The translations under genes and the position numbers were made by a program. A DNA stretch of 33,754 nt from CALJIC01 sp039805565 (lineage in GTDB: Bacteria > Chloroflexota > Chloroflexia > Chloroflexales > Roseiflexaceae), in contig JBDLTZ010000230.1 of the NCBI GenBank assembly GCA_039805565.1, positions 1 to 33,754 on the forward strand, given 5' to 3'. A model generated the notes under the pieces. The model searched no databases. It was not told the DNA's origin and was given only the letters and a program-made list of their open reading frames with translations. Each line of letters begins with the position of its first letter. Position 1 is the first letter of the stretch. Of the stretch, positions 24,199-31,570 are shown one piece after another.

Positions 24199-24411
24199 CT
24201 AGCGGGCGTGCTTCTTACCGTACGGCAGGGCAATGCTAAGCCGCCGGGTGTTCGTCTTGTGCACTGGCTGGGACTTATCCAGCTGCTGCAACAGACGAAT
24301 GGCCTTGCGCCGGCGGAAGTGCCCGCGACGTCCCGAGGCGCGCATCATCTTGCCGCTCCCGGTAAATGTGAATCGCTTCGCGGCGCTCTTGTGGGTCTTC
24401 ATCTTCGGCAT
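24199..24411 (-). CDS. rpmI: 50S ribosomal protein L35
   Basis: 70 residues, very basic, starting MPKMKTHKSAAKRFTFTGSG, with KMMRASGRRGHFRRRK and ending ALPYGKKHAR. The frame is open upstream into infC, but the L35 family begins at this ATG, four bases after the infC stop. The tight junction implies translational coupling with infC. Confidence 0.97.
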   Translation of the reverse strand: MPKMKTHKSAAKRFTFTGSGKMMRASGRRGHFRRRKAIRLLQQLDKSQPVHKTNTRRLSIALPYGKKHAR

Positions 24412-24415
24412 TGGG

Positions 24416-25066
24416 CTATTCCTCGTCGTCGTCCTCGGCCGTGTCGTCATCATCTGTGTCAGGCGCGCTGGCCGGGACAGTCTCCGTACGCGCAGGTCCT
24501 GAGCTCTGCTCCTTGCCGGCTGCGGGCGCGCGCTCGCGCTGCGCCTGTGCCTTCGCCTTGGGGTTAGGAGCAAGCAAAAGTGAGAGCGCCTTGCCCTCCA
24601 TGAGTGGCCGCTGCTCGACAACAGCAATGTCACGGAGATCCTCGGCCATCTGCTCCAGCATCTGCACGCCGATGTCAGGGTGGAAGATCTCGCGGCCGCG
24701 GAAGCGCACCGTGAACTTCACCTTGTCACCATCGAGCAGGAACCGGCGTGCTTGCTTCGACTTGACGTCCAGATCATGGTCGTCGGTCTTCGGCTTGAGA
24801 CGCACTTCTTTGAGCTCGACCTGCCGCTGGTTCTTGCGCGCCTCGCGCTCCTTTTTTGTCTGCTCGTAGCGGAACTTGCCATAGTCCATGATACGGCAGA
24901 CTGGAGGAACAGCGTTCGGCGCAACCTCGACAAGGTCTAACCCTTGCTCCTCAGCCATCATGAGCGCATCGCGCAGTGAAAGGACCCCTACTTGGGCGCC
25001 ATTCTCGTCGATCAGGCGCACCTCGCGGGCGCGGATGCGGTTGTTGATGCGAAGCCGGTCTCTAAT
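24416..25066 (-). CDS. infC: Translation initiation factor IF-3, AUU start
   Basis: 216 residues if started at ATT (25066-25064). That codon follows AAAAGGAG with seven bases between, and gives the conserved IF3 N-terminus INNRIRAREVRLIDENG. An in-frame TGA stands eight codons upstream and no ATG lies between. The first GTG (25021) would delete the conserved segment and has no Shine-Dalgarno. The N-domain spans to about residue 80, then the lysine-rich linker and the C-domain with DVKSKQARRFLLDGDKVKFT and FRGREIFHPDIG, which binds 16S rRNA. A C-terminal tail of about 45 residues ends in Asp/Glu runs and exceeds typical IF3. AUU starts in infC let IF3 limit its own synthesis in E. coli; the same logic is inferred here. 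First gene of infC-rpmI-rplT-methyltransferase. Confidence 0.93.
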   Translation of the reverse strand: MRDRLRINNRIRAREVRLIDENGAQVGVLSLRDALMMAEEQGLDLVEVAPNAVPPVCRIMDYGKFRYEQTKKEREARKNQRQVELKEVRLKPKTDDHDLDVKSKQARRFLLDGDKVKFTVRFRGREIFHPDIGVQMLEQMAEDLRDIAVVEQRPLMEGKALSLLLAPNPKAKAQAQRERAPAAGKEQSSGPARTETVPASAPDTDDDDTAEDDDEE

Positions 25067-25135
25067 TGCAGCGCTCCTTTTGTATCACCGATGACAAAAC
25101 AATACCACTCCCCACAGGGGTGCGGCGTGCCGAGT

Positions 25136-25164
25136 AGTATAGCATTTGCATCGGTATCCGTCAA
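25136..25164 (-). promoter_or_regulatory. Promoter of the infC-rpmI-rplT operon
   Basis: On the minus strand TTGACG (25164-25159), 17 bases, and TATACT (25141-25136) preceded by TGC (extended -10). It is the best sigma-70-like match in the window. The predicted start is near 25129, leaving a leader of about 62 bases before the AUU start codon. Confidence 0.75.
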
Positions 25165-25331
25165 CCAGATGCGGCGAGAACCCTATAGTAAGCAGCCGAA
25201 ATGGACGAACTGAGCTATAGAGCAAGGAGGCTGAGAGGGGGGCATTGTCGTCTTCTCCGCGCACCTGGTAGGATTGCCATATGTGACAGTGACTACAGCG
25301 TAGGAGTTGCGTGCAGTCCTCTAGATCGGTA

Positions 25332-25340
25332 TGCTATAAT
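25332..25340 (+). promoter_or_regulatory. Extended -10 promoter of the 25373 gene cluster
   Basis: TGCTATAAT is a consensus extended -10 element, 33 bases before the start codon at 25373. No good -35 lies at 16-18 bases (TTGCGT is 22 bases away), as tolerated by extended -10 promoters. Between this site and the infC promoter (about 25165-25330) I see no gene. Confidence 0.6.
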
Positions 25341-25372
25341 GCGTAAAGTTACGGTACTTTGCGAGGCACCGC

Positions 25373-26518
25373 ATGTCCGTGCATCTTTCGTCCGGAACCC
25401 CCCCGCTGATTGCTGGTGCTATGGCGCGTATCGAGCGGCGCCTGCAACAACCCGGTGAAGTCTTCGTGCGAGTTGGGCAGCGCGTCGAGCCCGATGAGGT
25501 TATCGCGCGAGCCTACACCCCCGGCACACCTCAGGTGGTCAACTTGGCCCGAGCGCTCATGCTTGCCCCAAACCGCGTCGAGCGCGCGATGCGCCGTGAA
25601 GTTGGTAATAAGGTTGCGCAGGGCGAGGTGCTGGCCAGCACCGGCCTCTTTGGCGGTCGCTCCTGTACGGCACCGGTCGGAGGAGTCATCGCTGCAATCG
25701 ACACCGAGACGGGCTACATAACTATCATCCCCGACCCTGTTACAGAGGAGCTGCAGGCTACGGTGCGCGGCATCGTGATGGAGGTGCTCCCCTACGAGGG
25801 CGTGCGGATTGAGACCCCGGCAGCTCAAGTGTACGGCGCATTCGGCATTGGCCAGGAGCGATCGGGTGTACTTCGCCTCCTTGTTACAGATCCCGCCGAA
25901 CCAATCATGCCAGAGATGGTCGATGCGCGCAGCGCCTACGCCATTATTATCGGAGGCAGCGGTATTACGGCTGCCGCCCTCCAGAGGGCTGTAAAAGAGC
26001 AGGTCCGCGGCGTGATCGTCGGTTCGGTCGATGAGGCTGAGCTGCGTGCCTTTGTCGGGCTTGACGCGCCCAGCCAGTGGCGTGCAGGCGTCCGAACGTG
26101 GCAGGTGCCTGGAGCGGCAGCCGATACACCCCTCACATTAGTTGTCACCGAGGGCTTCGGCAACTATGCTATGGCGTCGCCACTGTTTGAGTTACTTGCC
26201 TCTCACGACCGCCAGGAGGCGCTCATCGAGGGGCAGACACGGCTGCGTGCGCCGCTCCGCCGCCCGCGCGTCGTGATTCCACTCTCGGCCCGCACTGCGG
26301 GTATCCAGCTCGAGCCACCTCGCCCCGCACTTCGGCCCGGCGCAGTGGTCCGTCTCGTAGATGGCGCGCACATGGGTCAGGTCGGGCGTGTACGGCTGGT
26401 GTTCGGAGCGCCACGCCGCCTCCCGCTGTCTCGCGCTCGCGTGAGTGCGGTCGAGGTCATCCTTGAGGACAAGACAACGCTCGTGCTTCCGCGCGCCGCA
26501 GTCGAAGCGCTCAGCTAG
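25373..26518 (+). CDS. Uncharacterised protein with barrel-sandwich-like and KOW-like segments
   Basis: 381 residues with no signal peptide or membrane helix. Not a family I can name. Residues about 28-50 (GEVFVRVGQRVEPDEVIARA) and 78-115 (GNKVAQGEVLAST...APVGGVIAAID) look like the two halves of a barrel-sandwich hybrid, as in lipoyl or RnfC/NqrA-type domains, but no lipoyl-lysine motif is present. The middle (about 185-265) has a Rossmann-like run, YAIIIGGSGITAAALQRAV, and a TEGFGNYAM motif. Residues about 320-346 (RPGAVVRLVDGAHMGQVGRV) form a KOW-like turn followed by a beta strand pair. These suggest a nucleic-acid or protein-binding scaffold rather than an enzyme. GAGG precedes the ATG. 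Divergent from infC and 12 bases ahead of a hybrid kinase, so probably in one operon. Confidence 0.75.
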   Translation: MSVHLSSGTPPLIAGAMARIERRLQQPGEVFVRVGQRVEPDEVIARAYTPGTPQVVNLARALMLAPNRVERAMRREVGNKVAQGEVLASTGLFGGRSCTAPVGGVIAAIDTETGYITIIPDPVTEELQATVRGIVMEVLPYEGVRIETPAAQVYGAFGIGQERSGVLRLLVTDPAEPIMPEMVDARSAYAIIIGGSGITAAALQRAVKEQVRGVIVGSVDEAELRAFVGLDAPSQWRAGVRTWQVPGAAADTPLTLVVTEGFGNYAMASPLFELLASHDRQEALIEGQTRLRAPLRRPRVVIPLSARTAGIQLEPPRPALRPGAVVRLVDGAHMGQVGRVRLVFGAPRRLPLSRARVSAVEVILEDKTTLVLPRAAVEALS

Positions 26519-26530
26519 CCCGCCACTACT

Positions 26531-28216
26531 ATGAGCCAGGTTATCGGCCAACCTGTCACCACTGCACTCGGCTCCGATATCGCCGCGCGTGTCCTGGTGG
26601 TTGACGATGAGCAGCATATCTGCGATATCTGCAGCCGCGCGTTGCAGCGCGGCGGCTATCAGGTGGTGGCAGTCAATGACCCGCACCTGGCTGTTAAGCT
26701 GCTGCACGAGGACGCTGGGTTTGACCTGCTGCTGACCGATATCAAGATGCCGACGATGAGCGGCCTCGATCTGGCTTATATCGCCCGTGAACGCGACCCG
26801 GCGATCGCTATCATTATCATGACGGGGTTTGCGTCGCTGGAGAATATGCACCAGTCCGTGCAGCGCGGCGTGGCTGATTTTTTGGCAAAACCCTTCGATC
26901 TCGATCAGCTGCGCCTGGCAGTGGATCAGGCCCTCCACAAGCGGGCAATCCTGCAGGACAGCCTCCGCCTGCGCACTCTCGAGCAGCTGCTTTCCAACAG
27001 CGAGGCGCTAAGTACAACACTCGCACTGCCTGAGCTGGTGCGCATTGTGCTCCGGGTGATGATCAAGCAAAGTGGGTGCCGCGGTGGATTCCTTTTGCTG
27101 GCCGAAGATGCGCTACGCTTCGCTGACCCTGTCGCATCTTCGCCCGACGCAGTGCTTCTCGATGCAGGGCGTGCGCTGATCAGCCGCGCGATGGACGAGC
27201 AGCAAGCGCTTGCTAGCAGCGCGCTGCCAGTGGCCCGCCTCGACAACATCTCCTGTACGTACGCGGTCGCGGTGCCCCTACGAGCCCAAGGTGAGACGTG
27301 CGCCGTCCTGCTGCTCTGCAGCGATGAACCTTCACTGGTGCGGCCGGGTGTGCAAGAGGGCGTTATGCTCCTCGCCAACCATGCTGGAGCCGCCCTACGA
27401 AACGCGGTGCTGTACAGCCAGCTCGATGAGGCGTTCCAGCGTAGCCAGGGAGTGGATCGCATCAAGAGCGAGATTATCTCCATTGCGTCGCACGAGCTCC
27501 GCACGCCGCTGTCCCTTGTGCTCGGCTACACGATGATGGTGCGAGACCAGAGCGCAGGAGACCATCGCGATTATCTTCAGCGAGTGATGGAAGGGGCCCA
27601 GCGCATCAAAGAGATCGTCGACGATATGGTGAGTCTGCGCCACATCGAGACGGGCGAAACCCAGATGGTGCTGGTGCCGGTCGTCGTCCAGGATCTTGTC
27701 CGCCAGACAATTGAGCATCTTGGGCTGCGGGAGGCTTCTGGCGATCATATTATTACAGCTGATCTTCCGAGCGATCCCCTCGTCTTCCTGAGCGATCGTG
27801 AGAAGCTATTTATTATTCTGAACCACCTGCTCTCGAACGCGGTCAAGTTTACACCTCGTGGTGGGAAGATCGTCGTGCGGGCATTTGTGGAGCCGCAGGT
27901 GACGCGTGAGATGGCGGAACGGTTCATTATCCCACCTGCTTCGACCCCAAGCTCGCTGCCCTGGCTAGTGCTTACGGTGAGCGATACGGGCATTGGGATA
28001 CCCGCCCGCGAGCAGACGCGGATTTTTGACCGGTTCTACCAGATCGCAGACTCGCTCACGCGGAACCGAGGCGGGACTGGACTCGGGCTTGCACTGGTGC
28101 GGGAGCTTGTAGCGGCACTGGGAGGGGCGCTGTGGCTTGTCAGCCGTGAGCAGGCAGGCAGCGCCTTCTATGTAGCGCTCCCGTTCCGTCTGCCGTCGAG
28201 CACACCAGCCGTGTGA
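26531..28216 (+). CDS. Hybrid histidine kinase (REC-GAF-HisKA-HATPase)
   Basis: 561 residues, soluble. The N-terminal receiver (about 20-135) is intact: D25/D26, phospho-acceptor D70 in LLTDIKMPTMSG, and K120 in DFLAKPF. A GAF-like domain (about 160-292) follows, then HisKA with H321 in SIASHELRTPLSLVLGY and HATPase_c with SNAVKFTPRGG, SDTGIGIP and GTGLGLALV boxes. Input could be both phosphorylation of D70 and a small ligand at the GAF domain. There is no Shine-Dalgarno in the 12 bases after the previous stop; reinitiation after the upstream gene is likely. The pseudo-receiver/roadblock gene 77 bases downstream is a candidate partner. Its codon use looks less GC-rich than the genes of the left half. 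Confidence 0.93.
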   Translation: MSQVIGQPVTTALGSDIAARVLVVDDEQHICDICSRALQRGGYQVVAVNDPHLAVKLLHEDAGFDLLLTDIKMPTMSGLDLAYIARERDPAIAIIIMTGFASLENMHQSVQRGVADFLAKPFDLDQLRLAVDQALHKRAILQDSLRLRTLEQLLSNSEALSTTLALPELVRIVLRVMIKQSGCRGGFLLLAEDALRFADPVASSPDAVLLDAGRALISRAMDEQQALASSALPVARLDNISCTYAVAVPLRAQGETCAVLLLCSDEPSLVRPGVQEGVMLLANHAGAALRNAVLYSQLDEAFQRSQGVDRIKSEIISIASHELRTPLSLVLGYTMMVRDQSAGDHRDYLQRVMEGAQRIKEIVDDMVSLRHIETGETQMVLVPVVVQDLVRQTIEHLGLREASGDHIITADLPSDPLVFLSDREKLFIILNHLLSNAVKFTPRGGKIVVRAFVEPQVTREMAERFIIPPASTPSSLPWLVLTVSDTGIGIPAREQTRIFDRFYQIADSLTRNRGGTGLGLALVRELVAALGGALWLVSREQAGSAFYVALPFRLPSSTPAV

Positions 28217-28293
28217 GTACTCTGACAGAACATCGCTGGCGCACAACCATGACCACGTTACATCGCGCTTAGCTGTGAAAGGCGAAGGGTACG

Positions 28294-29301
28294 ATGGCTT
28301 ATCGACTCCTGGTGGTACCAGGGAACAGTGAAAATTTGCGTGCGCTCCCAGGGCAGCTGGGTAGTGACGTCGACGTACAGATTCTCGAAAGTGCCAATGA
28401 TGCACTCTGGGAGGTGCGTAATGCGCCACCGGAGGTCATCGTTGCCAACGTAGATCTGCCTGGCATGAATGGCCTGGACATGGCGGAGATTCTGCCGAAC
28501 TTTGGCGTTCCTACAAAGGTCATGTTGTGGAGCCAGCAGCCAGATGCCGAGTCTGCGCGCCAGGCAACGATGGCTGGGGTGCATCACTTCTTTAATGGAG
28601 CGGTGTCAACAGCAGACTTGCACGCGGTTCTGTTTGAAGCGCTACGTGCGGCCCAGAGAGAGGCCTCGGCAGCAGTGGTGGAGGCGGAGCCGGAGCCAGC
28701 ACCTGCCGCGCCGTCACCTCCCCCGACACGATCACGTGCCCGTGATGAGCCGCCCGCGCGCATTATCGTCGAGCGTCCCAGCGAGCGCCCTACTCCTCCG
28801 CGCCGAGATCGGTCGGCTCCATCGGAGCGTTCTGCGCCTACGCCTGAGAAGCCGGTGGCTCCGCCAGAGCCGGCTCCGAGAGCACCCTCGCGTCGGCGTG
28901 AGGGTGCGTTGGTGCTGACGGCCGAGAGCCTGCGATCGGTACGACTTCGCCTCGATGGTCTCGATCGCGATGTGGGCTCACGATGCATCCTCCTGGCCGA
29001 TCGGGCCGGAATGGTGCTGGCAGAAACTGGGCATACGCAGGGTCTTCCGACAATGGTGCTGCTGCCGCTGCTTTCGACCAGCTTCTCCACGGCGGGGCAG
29101 ATCACCCAGATGCTCCGCGAGCAGGAGTCCTCCGCACTCTATGTGCACGAGGGCAGCCACTTTGATCTGTACTGCTTCGACATCATGCAGCGTTTTATGC
29201 TCGTGATCGTGTTTGATAAGTCGGCTACCTCGGCGAAGATCGGGTCTGTGTGGGTCTACGCCAAGCGCGCCATCCGTGATATTCAGGACCTTTTATCATA
29301 A
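28294..29301 (+). CDS. Degenerate receiver fused to a roadblock/LC7 domain
   Basis: 335 residues. Residues 1-120 follow the receiver fold pattern (RLLVVPGN..., EVIVANVDLPGMNGLDMAE, a final FEALRAAQ helix), but the catalytic residues are gone: P9/G10 replace the acidic pair, N52 sits at the phospho-acceptor position, and N101/G102 replace the Lys-Pro. A linker rich in Pro, Arg and Glu (about 130-210) leads to a roadblock/LC7-like domain (about 215-335: CILLADRAGMVLAETG, LYVHEGSHFDLYCFDIMQRFMLVIVFD). Roadblock proteins dimerise and often regulate small Ras-like GTPases (as MglB does MglA); no GTPase gene is in the window. GAAGGG precedes the ATG. It may read the state of the adjacent hybrid kinase through protein contact rather than phosphotransfer. 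Confidence 0.82.
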   Translation: MAYRLLVVPGNSENLRALPGQLGSDVDVQILESANDALWEVRNAPPEVIVANVDLPGMNGLDMAEILPNFGVPTKVMLWSQQPDAESARQATMAGVHHFFNGAVSTADLHAVLFEALRAAQREASAAVVEAEPEPAPAAPSPPPTRSRARDEPPARIIVERPSERPTPPRRDRSAPSERSAPTPEKPVAPPEPAPRAPSRRREGALVLTAESLRSVRLRLDGLDRDVGSRCILLADRAGMVLAETGHTQGLPTMVLLPLLSTSFSTAGQITQMLREQESSALYVHEGSHFDLYCFDIMQRFMLVIVFDKSATSAKIGSVWVYAKRAIRDIQDLLS

Positions 29302-29398
29302 GAGTTCTTGCGAGGGTGCCGGCCAAGAGCGGTAGGAGAGGGAGGCGAGTGCGCTCCATGTGAGCATCGGTTTCCACTGCTTGCTGCTCCGTAATTGT

Positions 29399-29427
29399 TT
29401 GCGCGTTTCTTTTACCCATGCTATACT
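29399..29427 (+). promoter_or_regulatory. Promoter P1 of the atp operon
   Basis: TTGCGC (29399-29404), 17 bases, and TATACT (29422-29427) preceded by TGC. Same hexamers and spacing as the argS promoter. The start would be near 29434, about 130 bases before atpB. Confidence 0.65.
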
Positions 29428-29494
29428 CGCGCAGCGTTACAGCAGGTCAAATAGGTATCCTCGCAGCCGTCCCTTCTGCTCAACCTCGTGCAGG

Positions 29495-29524
29495 TTGACT
29501 TTTTTGTGCCGGCCATGATATAGT
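29495..29524 (+). promoter_or_regulatory. Promoter P2 of the atp operon
   Basis: TTGACT (29495-29500), 18 bases, and TATAGT (29519-29524) preceded by TGA (extended -10). The predicted start near 29531 lies about 33 bases before atpB. Nothing coding is seen in 29302-29563. Confidence 0.7.
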
Positions 29525-29563
29525 GATTGTGAAAGAGTTCCCAAAGTCGAAAGGGAGTCCTCG

Positions 29564-30634
29564 ATGCGCAACCGCCTCCTGATCATTTTCGGTGTTCTCC
29601 TTCTCGTCGGCGTCGGACTCTATTTCGCCGGTGTCCGAATGACTGACGCAGACTTGCACATCTCGGCGAAGGCCGAGCCGGTTTTCTGCATCGGTGGCCA
29701 GTTAGAAGGTGAAGAGTGTACGGCGGGCACGATCTTCCCGATCACCAACTCGCTGATTCTGACGATCATCGTGGACCTGTTGCTGGTGGCGATGATCCTG
29801 TTTGGCGCGCGGAATATGCAGCTTGTGCCGCGCGGCTTTCAGAACATCGTTGAGGTTGTGATCGAGGCGATCTACAACTTCGCCTTGGGGGTGGATCGCA
29901 AGAACGTCGGCAAGTTCTTTGCTCTGCCGGCCACCATCCTCCTGTTCTTCTTGCTTGGCAATCTTGGTGGTCTGCTCCCCACGGTCGGTAGCATCGGCTG
30001 GTGTGTGCCGAAGCACGCTGAGGAGGCGTCGCACGGTGCTGCTCCGGCGGGTACAGTTGAGGGGGCGTCGGCCGAGGGTGAGGCTGCTGCGCCGGGGGGT
30101 GCCGCCGCGGACAAGGGTAAGGAGAAGGTAGCGCCGTCTCCGGTCTTCGCGAGCCTGCCGGGCTACTGCGGTGCGGGTAACTTCGTACTGCCGTGGCTGC
30201 GTGCGCCGGCCGCAGACCTGAACGTGACGATCGCTTGGGCGCTCGTGGCTGTGTTCATGATTGAGTTCTACGGCTTCCAGGCGCTTGGTCTCGGTTACCT
30301 CGGCAAGTTCTTCATCAACCCGTTCAAGGAGGGGTTCATCAATACCCTTGTGGGTATCCTTGAGTTCGTCTCCGAGATTATGCGCATCGTCGCCTTCGCC
30401 TTTCGTATCTTCGGCAACATCTTCGGCGGCGAGGTGATCTTGGTGGTGATGTCCTTCCTGTTTGCGTACCTGCTGCCGCTGCCGTTCTACGGCTTCGAGG
30501 TGTTCGTCGCCTTTATCCAAGCGGTGATCTTCGCGGTGCTGACGCTGGTCTTCTTCAGCTTGGCGGTGCAGGCACACGGTGGGCACGATGACCACGGCCA
30601 CGCTGAGCCGGTAGAGTCGCCCGCGGCGCGCTAA
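29564..30634 (+). CDS. atpB: ATP synthase F0 subunit a
   Basis: 356 residues, long for the family. The N-terminal helix RLLIIFGVLLLVGVGLYFAG is followed by a periplasmic-type segment with two Cys (VFCIGGQLEGEECT), then the helices of subunit a. The conserved stretch EIMRIVAFAFRIFGNIFGGEVIL carries Arg281, equivalent to the essential E. coli Arg210 that faces the c-ring. DLNVTIAWAL is also typical. Residues about 150-190 are an Ala/Gly/Glu-rich hydrophilic insertion with alternating charge, absent from most subunit a proteins. The start has GGGAG six bases upstream. First structural gene seen of atpB-E-F-H-A, behind two promoters; no atpI-like gene is between them. Confidence 0.96.
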   Translation: MRNRLLIIFGVLLLVGVGLYFAGVRMTDADLHISAKAEPVFCIGGQLEGEECTAGTIFPITNSLILTIIVDLLLVAMILFGARNMQLVPRGFQNIVEVVIEAIYNFALGVDRKNVGKFFALPATILLFFLLGNLGGLLPTVGSIGWCVPKHAEEASHGAAPAGTVEGASAEGEAAAPGGAAADKGKEKVAPSPVFASLPGYCGAGNFVLPWLRAPAADLNVTIAWALVAVFMIEFYGFQALGLGYLGKFFINPFKEGFINTLVGILEFVSEIMRIVAFAFRIFGNIFGGEVILVVMSFLFAYLLPLPFYGFEVFVAFIQAVIFAVLTLVFFSLAVQAHGGHDDHGHAEPVESPAAR

Positions 30635-30700
30635 GAGTTCCAAATCTACACGCAACGACGTACAATTCTGATACTTCCGCTTTCAAGGAGGAAACCTACC

Positions 30701-30934
30701 ATGACGGATGCTGGTCTGCGACTTGTGGCGATGGCGCTGGCGATCGGTTTGAGCACGATTGGACCCGGCGCTGGCATCGGCATCATCTTCAACGGCGCGC
30801 TGCAGGCGATGGGTCGTAATCCGGAGGCCGAGGGTCTGGTGCGAACCTACATGTTCCTTGGCTTCGCGCTCACCGAAGCGCTGTTCATCTTCGGTCTGGT
30901 GTTCGGCCTGCTGATCGGCTTCAACATTATCTAG
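30701..30934 (+). CDS. atpE: ATP synthase F0 subunit c
   Basis: 77 residues forming the two-helix hairpin of the rotor ring. Helix 1 is Gly-rich (TIGPGAGIGIIFNGALQAMG), then the polar loop RNPEAE, and helix 2 carries the ion-binding Glu59 in FALTEALFIFGLVF. No Ser/Thr follows the Glu as in Na+-binding rings, so proton coupling is more likely. A strong AAGGAGG stands before the ATG, consistent with the high copy number of c. Confidence 0.97.
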   Translation: MTDAGLRLVAMALAIGLSTIGPGAGIGIIFNGALQAMGRNPEAEGLVRTYMFLGFALTEALFIFGLVFGLLIGFNII

Positions 30935-30992
30935 AGCGTACCGTGCCTCCGCCATCTCACGCGGAGGTACGAACGGACTGAGGAGCACTGGT

Positions 30993-31484
30993 GTGGAGAA
31001 GCTTGGTATCAACTGGGCGCTGCTGATTGCTCAGCTCTTCAACGTTATCCTGCTGGTGTGGCTGCTGACGCGCTTCTTGTATAAGCCTGTGTTAAACATG
31101 CTGAACGAGCGCACGCGCCGCATCCAGGAGAGCCTGCAGGACGCGGAGAAGGTCAAGGAGCAGCTTGCTAACGCCCGCCGGGACTACGACGCTGAGTTGG
31201 CGAAGGCGCGGCAGGAGGCGGCCGGTATCCTGGCACAGGCGCAGGATCGTGCGCGCGGCCAGGAGCAGGAGATCATCGCACAGGCGCGTGTCGAGGCCGA
31301 CCGCATCCGCCAGGAGGCCCGTGAGCAGGCTGAGCGCGAGCGTGACCAGCTCCTGCGCGACCTGAAGGGCCAGATGGCGGAACTCGTTACCCTCACGGCA
31401 TCGCGCGTGCTTGGTGAGGAGCTGAAGTCGAACCACGATCGCCTGATCGAGGAGTCGCTGGCAAGCCTGGGGCGTAGGAACTGA
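30993..31484 (+). CDS. atpF: ATP synthase F0 subunit b
   Basis: 163 residues. One N-terminal membrane helix (about 8-27, ALLIAQLFNVILLVWLLTRF) continues into FLYKPVLNMLNERTRRI and a long charged coiled coil rich in Glu, Gln, Arg and Ala that forms the peripheral stalk. It ends with the delta-contacting region near SRVLGEELKSNHDRLIEESL. It starts at GTG, with GGAG seven bases upstream. It is followed by an AT-rich inverted heptamer element that begins at its stop codon. Confidence 0.96.
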   Translation: MEKLGINWALLIAQLFNVILLVWLLTRFLYKPVLNMLNERTRRIQESLQDAEKVKEQLANARRDYDAELAKARQEAAGILAQAQDRARGQEQEIIAQARVEADRIRQEAREQAERERDQLLRDLKGQMAELVTLTASRVLGEELKSNHDRLIEESLASLGRRN

Positions 31485-31554
31485 TTTTGGATTGCGGATT
31501 TTGGGTTTTCGATTGCACAGCCAAATCCAAAATCCAAAATCTATGATCTAAAAT
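31484..31554. repeat. AT-rich inverted heptamer element between atpF and atpH
   Basis: The left arm has units attttgg, attgcgg, attttgg, gttttcg (31484-31511). The right arm has ccaaatc, caaaatc, caaaatc, tatgatc (31521-31548). The arms pair over about 20 bases with two mismatches and one bulge. The patch is strikingly AT-rich for this window. It begins at the last base of the atpF stop and ends 17 bases before atpH. Confidence 0.85.
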
Positions 31555-31570
31555 TGAGAAGAGGTATGAC

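Noticed and set aside
25019..25021. GTG as the infC start
   Set aside because: It removes the conserved INNRIRARE segment and has no Shine-Dalgarno, whereas ATT at 25066 has an ideal one.
25373..26518. Assignment of the KOW-containing protein as a NusG or ribosomal protein
   Set aside because: The KOW-like segment is C-terminal and the rest shows no NGN or ribosomal protein L24-type sequence. The similarity is limited to one short motif.
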